This document shows, in pieces, positions 33,878 to 41,271 of a DNA stretch of 64,000 nucleotides. The DNA is from Nocardioides immobilis. GTDB taxonomy: Bacteria; Actinomycetota; Actinomycetes; Propionibacteriales; Nocardioidaceae. A model generated the notes under the pieces. It was not told the DNA's origin. It saw only the letters and a program-made list of their open reading frames with translations, and did not search any database. Each line of letters opens with the position of its first letter. Within the stretch, counting starts at the first letter, position 1. The stretch is from assembly GCF_003515065.1 (NCBI RefSeq), contig NZ_QXGH01000023.1, forward strand, positions 62,001 to 126,000, read 5' to 3'. The position numbers and the translations under genes were made by a program.

Positions 33878-33894
33878 ACAGTACGTCGTAATCT
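33878..33894. promoter_or_regulatory. Divergent leaderless promoters in a 30-bp gap
   Basis: The minus-strand gene (ATG 33870) has TACTGT at 33883-33878, 7 bases away. The plus-strand gene (ATG 33901) has TAATCT at 33889-33894, 6 bases away. The -10 hexamers are only 5 bases apart, so each -35 must lie across the other's -10 or inside its coding start. The two genes are unlikely to be transcribed at the same moment from one DNA copy. Confidence 0.55.
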
Positions 33895-33900
33895 CCCCGC

Positions 33901-34668
33901 ATGGATCTCGATCTCCGTGACCGCGTCTTCATCGTCACCGGCGGTAGCCGAGGCCTCGGCCGCGCGACCGCCGAAGCCCTGGCCGCCGAGGGCGCCCGGG
34001 TGGTCGTCTCCGGCCGGTCCCAGGAGCACGTCGACTCCGCCGTGACCGCGCTCGGGGTGCTGGGGGAGGACCGCGTGCTCGGCATCGCCGCCGACAACGC
34101 CGACCCGGCGACGCCAGGTCGGTTGATCGCGGCGGCGCAGGACCGGTGGGGACGGCTCGACGGTGCGCTGGTGAGTGTCGGGGGCCCGCCCGCCGGCCGG
34201 ATCGACGCGATCACCGACGACCAGTGGACCGCGGCGTTCGAGTCGGTCTTCCTCGGGAGCGTCCGGCTGGCCCGCGAGATCGGCGCCGTGCTGGGCGAGG
34301 ACGGCTCGATCGCGCTCGTGCTCTCGAGCAGCGTCCGCCAGCCGGTGCCGGGGCTCGCGCTGTCCAACGGGCTGCGCCCGGGCCTCGCGATGATCGCCAA
34401 GGACCTCGCAGACGAGCTTGGGCCGCGCGGCGTCCGCGTCAACGCGCTGCTGCCCGGCCGGGTCGGCACCGAGCGGGTCGCCGAGCTCGACGCGGCGACG
34501 GGTGACGAGGCCGCCGCGCGCGAGCACTGGAAGGCGCTGATCCCGCTGCGCCGGTACGGCGCGGCCGCCGAATTCGGCCGGGTCGCGGCATTCCTGCTGT
34601 CCCCGGCGGCGTCGTTCGTCAGTGGGGCGATGGTCCCCGTCGACGGCGGGATGACCCGCTCGCTCTGA
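33901..34668 (+). CDS. SDR-fold protein lacking the YxxxK and NAG motifs
   Basis: 255 aa from ATG 33901. The cofactor-binding TGGSRGLGRA (13-22) and the terminal 'GAMVPVDGG' of FabG-like SDRs are clear. However, NNAG is replaced by VSVGGPP (91-97). After the catalytic-region Ser (S143) the expected YSASK is LALSNGLRPG (152-161), with no Tyr and no Lys at the active positions. Known atypical SDRs of this kind exist, with SN-x-x-R in place of YxxxK; their chemistry is less well defined. The last 50 bases overlap the 3' end of the convergent SURF1 gene. Confidence 0.88.
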   Translation: MDLDLRDRVFIVTGGSRGLGRATAEALAAEGARVVVSGRSQEHVDSAVTALGVLGEDRVLGIAADNADPATPGRLIAAAQDRWGRLDGALVSVGGPPAGRIDAITDDQWTAAFESVFLGSVRLAREIGAVLGEDGSIALVLSSSVRQPVPGLALSNGLRPGLAMIAKDLADELGPRGVRVNALLPGRVGTERVAELDAATGDEAAAREHWKALIPLRRYGAAAEFGRVAAFLLSPAASFVSGAMVPVDGGMTRSL

Positions 34669-35416
34669 GCCCCCGCGGGCCGTGCTTCCGCTCGTCCCAG
34701 GCGAGATAGCCGAAGCCGCCGAGGGCGAGCACCCCGAAGAACCACCACTGCAGGCCGTAGAAGAAGTGGGGGCCCTGGCCGGTGTCGGGGTCCTCGGGCG
34801 GCTCGAGCGACTCCTCGGGGGCGGGGTCCTCGGACAGCAGCTCCACGAACCCGCCGTACACCTCGAGGTCGAGCGCCTTGCCGACCTCCTCGCTGGCGAT
34901 CGCACGCATCCCGCCCGCCGACACCTCGGTGCTGTCGCCCTCGCCGTCGGCGCGTACCCAGCCGGTGATGGTCACCTCGCCGGCGGGCGGCTCGGGCACG
35001 GTGCTCAGGGGATCGGTCCCGTCCTGCTCCTCGGGTGCCCAGCCACGGTCGACGACGAGCGCGGTCCCGTCCGCGGTGATCAGTGGTACGACGACCTGCA
35101 TCCCCGGCGCGCTGTCACGGGTGCGGTAGCGGACGAGCAGCGTGTCGTCGACGGCGTAGGTGCCGGTGGCCTCGATGACGGTGTACTCCTCGTCCGTCGC
35201 CACCGGCTCAGCCTCGGCCAGCACGTCGTCGACGGGCACCGGGTCGTCGTGCGCGTTGGCCTCGATCACCTCGTTGCGGGCGCGGCGATCGTCGAGCCGA
35301 CCGAACTGCCACTCACCGAGCCACCAGGTGCCCACCGCCAGGACGATGATCGCCAGGAAGAAGAGGAGCCAACGCCGGCTGAGCAGGAATCGCCACGACA
35401 CCAGCCAGTCACCCAC
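34619..35416 (-). CDS. SURF1 family cytochrome-c-oxidase assembly protein
   Basis: 265 aa from GTG 35416, with TACGGT 7 bases upstream. The SURF1 architecture is present: an N-terminal helix LLFFLAIIVLAVGTWWLGEWQFGRLDDR (about 18-45, with the W-Q-RL-R signature), and a central soluble domain with VIEATGTY and ALVVDRGWAPEE. The C-terminal helix YGLQWWFFGVLALGGFGYLAW is about residues 219-239. SURF1 proteins help insert heme a into cytochrome c oxidase. The basic tail (SSRRRRGPSPH) overlaps the SDR gene's last 50 bases on the other strand. Confidence 0.93.
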   Translation of the reverse strand: MGDWLVSWRFLLSRRWLLFFLAIIVLAVGTWWLGEWQFGRLDDRRARNEVIEANAHDDPVPVDDVLAEAEPVATDEEYTVIEATGTYAVDDTLLVRYRTRDSAPGMQVVVPLITADGTALVVDRGWAPEEQDGTDPLSTVPEPPAGEVTITGWVRADGEGDSTEVSAGGMRAIASEEVGKALDLEVYGGFVELLSEDPAPEESLEPPEDPDTGQGPHFFYGLQWWFFGVLALGGFGYLAWDERKHGPRGLRASGSSRRRRGPSPH

Positions 35417-35423
35417 GGGACCA

Positions 35424-35445
35424 ACCGTAGTGACCGACCTATGCT
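35424..35445. promoter_or_regulatory. Divergent leaderless promoters for SURF1 and moaA
   Basis: TACGGT (minus strand, 35429-35424) lies 7 bases before the SURF1 GTG. TATGCT (plus strand, 35440-35445) lies 6 bases before the moaA ATG. The intergenic region is only 35 bases and neither gene has a Shine-Dalgarno, so two face-to-face leaderless promoters are inferred. Confidence 0.5.
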
Positions 35446-35451
35446 GGGGGG

Positions 35452-36444
35452 ATGCAGCCCCTTGTTGACCGCTACGGCAGGGTCGCGACCGACCTCCGGG
35501 TGTCGCTGACCGACCGCTGCAACCTGCGCTGCTCGTACTGCATGCCGGCCGAGGGGCTCGACTGGATGCCGGGCGACGACCAGCTCACCGACGACGAGGT
35601 GGTGCGGCTGATCGCGATCGCGGTCGGGCGGCTCGGCGTCCGCGAGGTGCGCTTCACCGGAGGCGAGCCCCTGGTACGACGCGGCCTGGTCGACATCGTG
35701 CGCCGCACCAGCGCCCTCGACCCCGGCGTGGAGCTGTCCATCACGACCAACGGGATCGGGCTCGCGCGCACGGCGGGCGCACTCGCGGAGGCCGGGCTCG
35801 ACCGGGTCAACGTCAGCCTCGACACCGTGCGCCCCGACACGTTCCGCGAGATCACCCGCCGGGACCGGTTCGACGACGTCGTCGCTGGCCTGGCAGCAGC
35901 GGAGGTCGCCGGCCTGGGCCCGGTGAAGGTCAACGCCGTGCTTCTCCGCGGCCTGAACGACGACCAGGCTCCGGAGCTGCTCCGGTGGTGCCTCGACCGC
36001 GGCTACCAGCTTCGCTTCATCGAGCAGATGCCGCTCGACGCCCAGCACGGCTGGTCCCGCGAGGGGATGGTCACCGCCGACGAGATCTTCGACCACCTCG
36101 ACCGCGAGTTCACGCTCTCCCCGGCGTCCGAGCCGCGGGGGAGTGCGCCGGCGGAGCTGTTCCTCGTCGACGGAGGCCCGGCCACGGTCGGCGTCATCGC
36201 GTCGGTCACCCGGCCCTTCTGCGGCGACTGCGATCGGGTCCGGCTCACGGCCGACGGCCAGGTGCGCAACTGTCTCTTCGCCCGCCAGGAGTCCGACCTG
36301 CGGGCCGCGCTGCGCGCCGGAGCGAGCGATGAGGACCTGGCCGGCCGGTGGCTGGTCGCGATGGCCGGCAAGGCGGCCGGCCACGGCATCGACGACCCGA
36401 CCTTCCTGCAGCCCGACCGGCCGATGTCCGCCATCGGAGGCTAG
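35452..36444 (+). CDS. moaA: MoaA, GTP 3',8-cyclase (molybdenum cofactor biosynthesis)
   Basis: 330 aa. It is a radical SAM enzyme with the first cluster C23-x3-C27-x2-C30 (TDRCNLRCSYC) and GGEP in RFTGGEPLVRR. The second cluster ligands are C257, C260 and C274 (FCGDCDRVRLTADGQVRNC), and the required C-terminal Gly-Gly (SAIGG) is present. With MoaC it converts GTP to cyclic pyranopterin monophosphate in the cytosol. No other moa gene lies in the window. Its stop shares a CTAG with the convergent small gene. Confidence 0.97.
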   Translation: MQPLVDRYGRVATDLRVSLTDRCNLRCSYCMPAEGLDWMPGDDQLTDDEVVRLIAIAVGRLGVREVRFTGGEPLVRRGLVDIVRRTSALDPGVELSITTNGIGLARTAGALAEAGLDRVNVSLDTVRPDTFREITRRDRFDDVVAGLAAAEVAGLGPVKVNAVLLRGLNDDQAPELLRWCLDRGYQLRFIEQMPLDAQHGWSREGMVTADEIFDHLDREFTLSPASEPRGSAPAELFLVDGGPATVGVIASVTRPFCGDCDRVRLTADGQVRNCLFARQESDLRAALRAGASDEDLAGRWLVAMAGKAAGHGIDDPTFLQPDRPMSAIGG

Positions 36445-36644
36445 TGCGGCACGGTCTCCTTGAGGAAGCCGCGCGCTCCGAGGAAGGTCTCGAGCGACTC
36501 CTTGTGCTCGTCGCAGGCGAGCCACACCTTGCGGCGGTCCGGTGCGTGGATCCGCGGGTTGTTCCACAACAGCTGCCAGGCGGCGTCCGCGCGGCAGCCC
36601 TTGGCGGAGCAGTACTCGGGTTCGCGCTCGGCAGCCTCGGTCAC
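36441..36644 (-). CDS. Small Cys-containing protein of unknown function
   Basis: 67 aa from GTG 36644, overlapping the stop of the DUF3099 gene (GTGA). It contains C-SAKG-C near residue 12 and LACDEH near residue 46, a possible zinc-binding set (CxxxxC ... CxxH). The stretch AWQLLWNNPRIHAPDRRKVW between them is conserved-looking. No signal peptide. It probably forms an operon with DUF3099. The function is not recognised. Confidence 0.7.
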   Translation of the reverse strand: MTEAAEREPEYCSAKGCRADAAWQLLWNNPRIHAPDRRKVWLACDEHKESLETFLGARGFLKETVPH

Positions 36645-36928
36645 TTCGTGCCCAGCTGTCGGTCGCTCCGTCCGCCACCCGTGAGGGGCAGCCCGTCCGT
36701 GCGCGTGGTGGCCGCGTTGGCGTTCACGACCGCAACGTAGGGAAGCACCACCGCTGCGACGATCAGGATCGGCCACAACCAGGTGATGCCGGCCATCCCG
36801 GCGATCGCCGCACCGATGAAGCACAGGGTCCGGATCGACATCGAGATGATGTAGCGCTTCTGCCGCCGGGCCAGGTCGGCCTCGGGGCTTGATCCGGCGG
36901 TGGTGATCCGGATCGGGGGATCGGACAT
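36641..36928 (-). CDS. DUF3099 family membrane protein
   Basis: 95 aa from ATG 36928, with TAGGCT (36935-36940) 6 bases upstream. The DUF3099 signature RRQKRYIISMSIRTLCFIGA runs into the first of two transmembrane helices (about 28-48 and 50-68). A hydrophilic tail with NANAATTRTDGLPLTGG follows. DUF3099 is an actinobacterial family of unknown function. The stop overlaps the start of the 67-aa gene. Confidence 0.85.
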   Translation of the reverse strand: MSDPPIRITTAGSSPEADLARRQKRYIISMSIRTLCFIGAAIAGMAGITWLWPILIVAAVVLPYVAVVNANAATTRTDGLPLTGGGRSDRQLGTK

Positions 36929-36934
36929 ACCTGC

Positions 36935-36984
36935 AGCCTACGCCTGCCCATCGCGCCGCGGGTCCGGCGCGTGCGGACTAGGGT
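36935..36984. promoter_or_regulatory. Divergent leaderless -10 elements for DUF3099 and dodecin genes
   Basis: TAGGCT on the minus strand (36940-36935) is 6 bases from ATG 36928. TAGGGT on the plus strand (36979-36984) is 7 bases from ATG 36992. No ribosome-binding sequence precedes either start. Confidence 0.5.
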
Positions 36985-36991
36985 GGCCTGC

Positions 36992-37204
36992 ATGAGCAAC
37001 CGCACCTACCGCGTTACCGAGATCGTCGGCACGTCCCCCGACGGGGTCGACCAGGCCGTTCGCAACGGCATCGAGCGGGCCGGCCAGACGCTGCGCCATC
37101 TCGACTGGTTCGAGGTGATCGGGACCCGCGGCCAGATCAAGGACGGCCAGGTCGAGCACTTCCAGGTCACGATGAAGGTCGGCTTCCGGCTCGAGGACGA
37201 CTGA
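36992..37204 (+). CDS. Dodecin family flavin-binding protein
   Basis: 70 aa from ATG 36992. It has the full dodecin pattern: YRVTEIVGTSPDGVDQAVRN with the following helix, AGQTLRHLDWFEVIGTRGQI (W40 stacks on the flavin in the family) and a closing strand EHFQVTMKVGFRLE. Dodecins form hollow dodecamers that store or buffer FMN, riboflavin or CoA. It is a single gene; a small inverted repeat follows. Confidence 0.95.
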   Translation: MSNRTYRVTEIVGTSPDGVDQAVRNGIERAGQTLRHLDWFEVIGTRGQIKDGQVEHFQVTMKVGFRLEDD

Positions 37205-37225
37205 CCTGACCCTCCCGGGCCCGCC

Positions 37226-37244
37226 TTTGTGGGGTTTCCACAAA
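37226..37244. repeat. Small inverted repeat TTTGTGG-GGTTT-CCACAAA
   Basis: Perfect 7-base arms (37226-37232 and 37238-37244) with a 5-base loop lie between dodecin and fabG. The A-rich rather than T-rich flank does not make a plus-strand terminator. An operator for the fabG-fabI pair or a weak hairpin are both possible. Confidence 0.4.
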
Positions 37245-37311
37245 AGAACCTCATGAAGTTGCTGGGTCCTGGCGGCGAGCGCCGCGGTCCCCGACGGATA
37301 GCGTCGTCAGC

Positions 37312-38037
37312 GTGAACTCCGCGACCCCTCCAGAGCCGCGCTCCGTCCTCGTCACCGGTGGCAACCGGGGCATCGGCCGCGCGATCGCCGAAGCCTTCCT
37401 CGCCCAGGGTGACCGCGTCGCCGTGACCACCCGCAGCGGCGGCGCGCCCGAGGGCGCGCTCGAGATCAAGGCCGACATCACCGACCCTGCCGACGTCGAG
37501 GCCGCGTTCGCCGCGGCCGAACAGGCGCACGGTCCGGTCGAGGTCTTGGTCGCGAACGCGGGGATCACCGCCGACACGCTGCTCCTCCGGATGTCGGAGG
37601 AGGACTGGTCGTCGGTCATCGACACCAACCTCACCGGCTCCTTCCGCCTGGTGAAGCGCGCGGCCAAGGGCATGCTGCGCCTCAAGCGCGGCCGGATCAT
37701 CCTCATCTCGAGCGTCGTCGGCATGCTCGGCTCACCGGGCCAGGTCAACTACGCCGCGTCGAAGGCCGGGCTGGTGGGCATGGCCCGCTCGGTCGCCCGC
37801 GAGCTCGGCTCCCGGTCGATCACCGCCAACGTGGTGGCGCCGGGCTATGTCGAGACCGACATGACCGCCGTGCTCACCGATGACCAGAAGGACGCCATCC
37901 GGGCCCAGATCCCCCTCGGTCGTTACGCACGACCAGAGGAGGTCGCCGCGGCGGTGACGTGGCTGGCCGACCCCGCGTCGGGCTACGTCACCGGCGCGGT
38001 GATCCCCGTCGACGGCGGACTCGGAATGGGGCACTGA
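37312..38037 (+). CDS. fabG: FabG/MabA-type 3-oxoacyl-ACP reductase
   Basis: 241 aa from GTG 37312, with TAGCGT (37299-37304) 7 bases upstream. It has TGGNRGIGRAIAEAF (cofactor), NAGITADTLLLRM, SSVVGMLGSPGQVNYAASKAG (catalytic Ser, Tyr and Lys) and PGYVETDMT. The order fabG then an InhA-like gene, one base apart, mirrors mabA-inhA of mycobacteria. It reduces beta-ketoacyl-ACP with NADPH in FAS II elongation; the physiological chain length is unknown. Confidence 0.95.
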   Translation: MNSATPPEPRSVLVTGGNRGIGRAIAEAFLAQGDRVAVTTRSGGAPEGALEIKADITDPADVEAAFAAAEQAHGPVEVLVANAGITADTLLLRMSEEDWSSVIDTNLTGSFRLVKRAAKGMLRLKRGRIILISSVVGMLGSPGQVNYAASKAGLVGMARSVARELGSRSITANVVAPGYVETDMTAVLTDDQKDAIRAQIPLGRYARPEEVAAAVTWLADPASGYVTGAVIPVDGGLGMGH

Positions 38038-38038
38038 C

Positions 38039-38821
38039 ATGAGCGGGATCCTTGACGGCAAGAACGTCCTCGTCACGGGCGTCACCCACAACACGTCGAT
38101 CGGCTTCGCCGTGGCGCGGTTCGCCCAGGAGCAGGGCGCGACCGTCCTCATCTCCAACTTCGGCCGGGCGCTCGGCATCACCCAGCGGATCGCCAAGCGA
38201 CTGCCCGAGGCCCCACCGGTCCTCGAGCTCGACGTGACCGACCCGGAGCACCTGGCCGCGCTGCCCGCGATGGTGCGCGAGCACCTCGGTGAGAACGCGA
38301 CCCTCGACGGGGTGGTCCACTCGATCGCGTACGGCAACCCCGAGACGCTGCTCGGCGGCAACTTCCTGGACGGCCCGTGGGAGGACGTCGCGCAGGCCGT
38401 GCAGGTGTCGGCGTACTCGCTGAAGTCGCTGGCCGTCGCCTGCCAGCCGCTGATGCCGGCTGGTGGCTCGATCGTCGGTCTGACCTTCGACGCCACGGTC
38501 GCGTGGCCGGCGTACGACTGGATGGGCGTCGCCAAGGCCGGGCTCGAGTCGTGCTCGCGCTACCTGGCCCGCGACCTCGGCGCCCAGGGGATCCGGGTCA
38601 ACCTGGTGTCGGCCGGTCCGCTGCGGACGCTGGCCGCCAAGGCGATCCCCGGCTTCGGCGACCTCGAGGACATGTGGAAGACCCGGGCGCCGCTCGGCTG
38701 GGACAACAGCGACACCGAGCCCACCGCGCGCGCGGTCGGGGCCCTGCTGTCCGACCTGTTCCCGGCTACGACGGGAGAGATCGTGCACGTGGACGGCGGC
38801 TTCCACGCGATGGGCGCGTAG
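38039..38821 (+). CDS. fabI: InhA/FabI-type enoyl-ACP reductase
   Basis: 260 aa from ATG 38039. The variant nucleotide motif VTGVTHNTSIGFAVA and the InhA-like active site FDATVAWPAYDWMGVAKAG (Tyr-x6-Lys) identify an NADH enoyl reductase. It is close in pattern to InhA (FD...A.PAY.WM.VAK). SIAYGNP also matches the family. It is coupled to fabG, so the two complete the reduction steps of type II fatty acid synthesis. Isoniazid relevance cannot be judged. Its last 56 bases overlap the convergent membrane-protein gene. Confidence 0.95.
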   Translation: MSGILDGKNVLVTGVTHNTSIGFAVARFAQEQGATVLISNFGRALGITQRIAKRLPEAPPVLELDVTDPEHLAALPAMVREHLGENATLDGVVHSIAYGNPETLLGGNFLDGPWEDVAQAVQVSAYSLKSLAVACQPLMPAGGSIVGLTFDATVAWPAYDWMGVAKAGLESCSRYLARDLGAQGIRVNLVSAGPLRTLAAKAIPGFGDLEDMWKTRAPLGWDNSDTEPTARAVGALLSDLFPATTGEIVHVDGGFHAMGA

Positions 38822-39479
38822 TTGCTCTCTGCGCGATCCAGGTCATCAGCGCCCAGAAGGTGACGATGAGCACGATCTCCTCGACGACGTACCACGGCCA
38901 GTCGTGGAAGAAGTCGAGGATCGACCTGCGTGGCTTGCGCAGCAGGTAGCCGTAGTTGGTGTCGGCGAGCAGGTTGAAGCAGTACGTCGCGACCGCCCAG
39001 GCCAGCGTCGTGGCCACCGTCGCGCCGTAGTCCCGCCAGCGCGGCACCTTGCCGAGGCCGACGACGAGGTAGACGGCCGCCCAGACGATCAGCAGGTGCA
39101 GCGCCCAGAACGCGAAGTAGCGCGGGTGGGGGAGGTCCTCGTTGAGCGCCGGGGTGATGACGCCCTGGATGGTGAGGGTCAGCCCCCAGAAGAACGTCAG
39201 CGCCACCGGGAACGGCTTGTGCGTCCACAGCGCCCAGGTCGCCGCGATCCACGCGAGATCGCACAGGTGGAGGGGCAGCGTGACGTCGATGTCGAAGTTG
39301 AACGAGACATCGACCAGCTGGAACGGCAGCGTCACCGCGGGGATCAGCACCGCCGCTGTCCGGCTGAAGCGGGTGGGGCCGTCGACCCCCCGGTGGCGGC
39401 GGCCCAGGATCACCGCTGCCACCAGGCCGAGGGCGAAGATCACCAGCGGCACGACATGGGTTGGCCCGTACGACGACAC
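38766..39479 (-). CDS. TIGR02206/YwaF-type membrane protein
   Basis: 237 aa from GTG 39479 with Shine-Dalgarno GGGAGGA. It has about seven transmembrane segments and the family signature DVTLPLHLCDLAWIAA (about 64-79), then WALHLLIVWAAVYLV and CFNLLADTNYGYL. The function is unknown. The charged C-terminal tail (TTRPSRGSRRPRARSLPS) is encoded by the antisense of the fabI 3' end and may be a recent extension. Confidence 0.85.
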   Translation of the reverse strand: MSSYGPTHVVPLVIFALGLVAAVILGRRHRGVDGPTRFSRTAAVLIPAVTLPFQLVDVSFNFDIDVTLPLHLCDLAWIAATWALWTHKPFPVALTFFWGLTLTIQGVITPALNEDLPHPRYFAFWALHLLIVWAAVYLVVGLGKVPRWRDYGATVATTLAWAVATYCFNLLADTNYGYLLRKPRRSILDFFHDWPWYVVEEIVLIVTFWALMTWIAQRATTRPSRGSRRPRARSLPS

Positions 39480-39507
39480 GTGTTCATCCTCCCTCTAGGC
39501 TGCAGCA

Positions 39508-40038
39508 ATGGTCAGCACCCCGCACCGGCTCGTCGTGGTCCGGCACGCGAAGGCGGAGCCCTACGGACCGACCGACTTCGAGAGGGAGCTCGCAGCGCGC
39601 GGGCGGGCCGACGCCGTCGCGGCCGGCTCGTGGCTGGCGGAGGAGGGCATCGTGGCCGACGCCGCCCTGGTGTCGGCGGCCGTTCGCGCCCGACAGACCT
39701 GGGAGCTGCTCGCGGAGACCGCCGGGTGGTCGGCCGACGTCACGTTCGACCAGGCGCTCTACGGCGCCGACGAGGACGGGGTGCTCGACCTGGTCGCGCT
39801 GACCGACGAGGGCATCGGCACCCTCGTGGTCGTCGGGCACAACCCGACGGTGGGCATGCTTGCCCAGCTGCTCGACGACGGTGAGGGGCCGCCCGACGCC
39901 GTCGACCGGCTGATGCGCGGCTACCCGACGAGCGCGACGGCCGTCTTCGAGCTGCCCGCGACCTGGGCGCGGATCGCGATGGGCCGGGCGCGGCTGACCC
40001 ACTACAACGTGGGCCGCGCCAGCGAAGCCGCCAGCTAG
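39508..40038 (+). CDS. SixA-like histidine phosphatase
   Basis: 176 aa from ATG 39508, with TAGGCT 6 bases upstream. It has RHAKAE (catalytic RH near residue 12), VSAAVRARQTWE (second Arg) and VVGHNPTVGML (second His), the short-branch histidine phosphatase set in the SixA arrangement. It probably acts on phosphohistidine or a small phospho-compound. Its stop shares CTAG with serB on the other strand. Confidence 0.9.
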   Translation: MVSTPHRLVVVRHAKAEPYGPTDFERELAARGRADAVAAGSWLAEEGIVADAALVSAAVRARQTWELLAETAGWSADVTFDQALYGADEDGVLDLVALTDEGIGTLVVVGHNPTVGMLAQLLDDGEGPPDAVDRLMRGYPTSATAVFELPATWARIAMGRARLTHYNVGRASEAAS

Positions 40039-41246
40039 ATCGGCGGCGCCGGCGTGACGATGCCGTCAGCGGCGTCTGCCGCCTCGATCTCCTCGCGGCT
40101 GATGCCGAGCAGGTACATGATCGCGTCGAGGTAGGGGACGTTGAGGGCCGTGTCGGCCATCTCGCGCACCACAGCACGCGCGTTGTAGGCGATACCGAGC
40201 CCGGCCGCCTCCAGCATGTCGAGGTCGTTGGCGCCGTCACCGATGGCGATCGTCGCGGCCTCGGGGATGCCCAGGTCCGTGGCGAACTCCCGGAGCGCCC
40301 TCGCCTTGCCGGCCCGGTCGACCACCTCGCCGACGATGTTGCCGGTCAGCCTGCCGTCGACGACCTCCAGGGTGTTGGCGCGGGCGCGGTGGATGCCGAG
40401 GTCCTCCGCGAGCCGGTCGGTGATCTGGCTGAAGCCGCCCGAGACGATCGCGAACCGGTAGCCGAGTCGCCGCAGCGTCCGCACCAGCGTGCGGGCGCCC
40501 GGGTTGATCACGATGGACTCGTAGACCTGGTCGATCACCGACGCGTCGAGGCCGGCCAGCAGCCGGACCCGGGCCCGCAGCGACTCCTCGAAGTCGATCT
40601 CGCCGCGCATCGCCGCCTCGGTCACCGTCGCCACCTCGGCCTCGTAGCCGGCGTGCGCCGCCAGCATCTCGATGACCTCGCCCTGGATCAGGGTGGAGTC
40701 GACGTCCATCACGATCAGTCGCTGGCCGTGCCGCAGCAGCGAGGCCGGTTGGACCGCGACATCGATCGCGAGGGCCGAGGCCTCCCGCGCCAGGTGCCGG
40801 CGCAGGGCCAGCGGGTCCGCACCGGAGACATCCAGGTCCAGGGCGGTCACGGGGTAGCGCGCCATCCGTTCGATCCGGTCGATGTTGCCGCCGAGGTCGG
40901 CGATCCGGCCGGCGATCGCGGCCATCGCGGACGCTTGCAGCGGCGAGCCGATGACCGTGACGTGCGAGCGCCCCTCGCGCCGGGTCCGGTTGTCGCCGGT
41001 GCCCTTCTCGATCTCGACGGTCATGCCGAGGTCGGTAGCCACCTTCTCGACCGAGCGGCTCAACCGCTTGACGTCGCGCGGGGCGGTCACCAGCACACCC
41101 AGCACGAGTCGCCTCCGGAGCAGGATCTGCTCGAGGTCGATCACGTTGACACCGGCGTGCGCGAGCGCGCCGAGGATCGCGGAGGTGACTCCGGGTCGGT
41201 CCTTGCCCGTGAGCGTGATCAGCAGGGTGTCGGCGGTGGTGGTCAT
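40035..41246 (-). CDS. serB: Phosphoserine phosphatase with N-terminal ACT domains
   Basis: 403 aa from ATG 41246. Residues 1-80 and about 95-165 are two ACT-type ligand-binding domains (LLITLTGKDRPGVTSAIL; HVTVIGSPLQASAMAAI). The HAD phosphatase domain has DVDST (181-185, nucleophile D181), SGG in FAIVSGGFSQ, a Lys in RAGKARAL and GDGANDLDML. It makes serine from phosphoserine, and ACT domains give serine feedback in related mycobacterial SerB2. It has a short leader with TAACCT 9 bases before the start. Confidence 0.95.
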   Translation of the reverse strand: MTTTADTLLITLTGKDRPGVTSAILGALAHAGVNVIDLEQILLRRRLVLGVLVTAPRDVKRLSRSVEKVATDLGMTVEIEKGTGDNRTRREGRSHVTVIGSPLQASAMAAIAGRIADLGGNIDRIERMARYPVTALDLDVSGADPLALRRHLAREASALAIDVAVQPASLLRHGQRLIVMDVDSTLIQGEVIEMLAAHAGYEAEVATVTEAAMRGEIDFEESLRARVRLLAGLDASVIDQVYESIVINPGARTLVRTLRRLGYRFAIVSGGFSQITDRLAEDLGIHRARANTLEVVDGRLTGNIVGEVVDRAGKARALREFATDLGIPEAATIAIGDGANDLDMLEAAGLGIAYNARAVVREMADTALNVPYLDAIMYLLGISREEIEAADAADGIVTPAPPI

Positions 41247-41271
41247 GACGCGACGAGGTTAGTGCTTCTCG

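Noticed and set aside
31891..34905. A 1004-residue minus-strand frame
   Set aside because: Only the part from 33870 on (signal peptide and modules) is real; the upstream part lies antisense to the SDR gene and is low-complexity.
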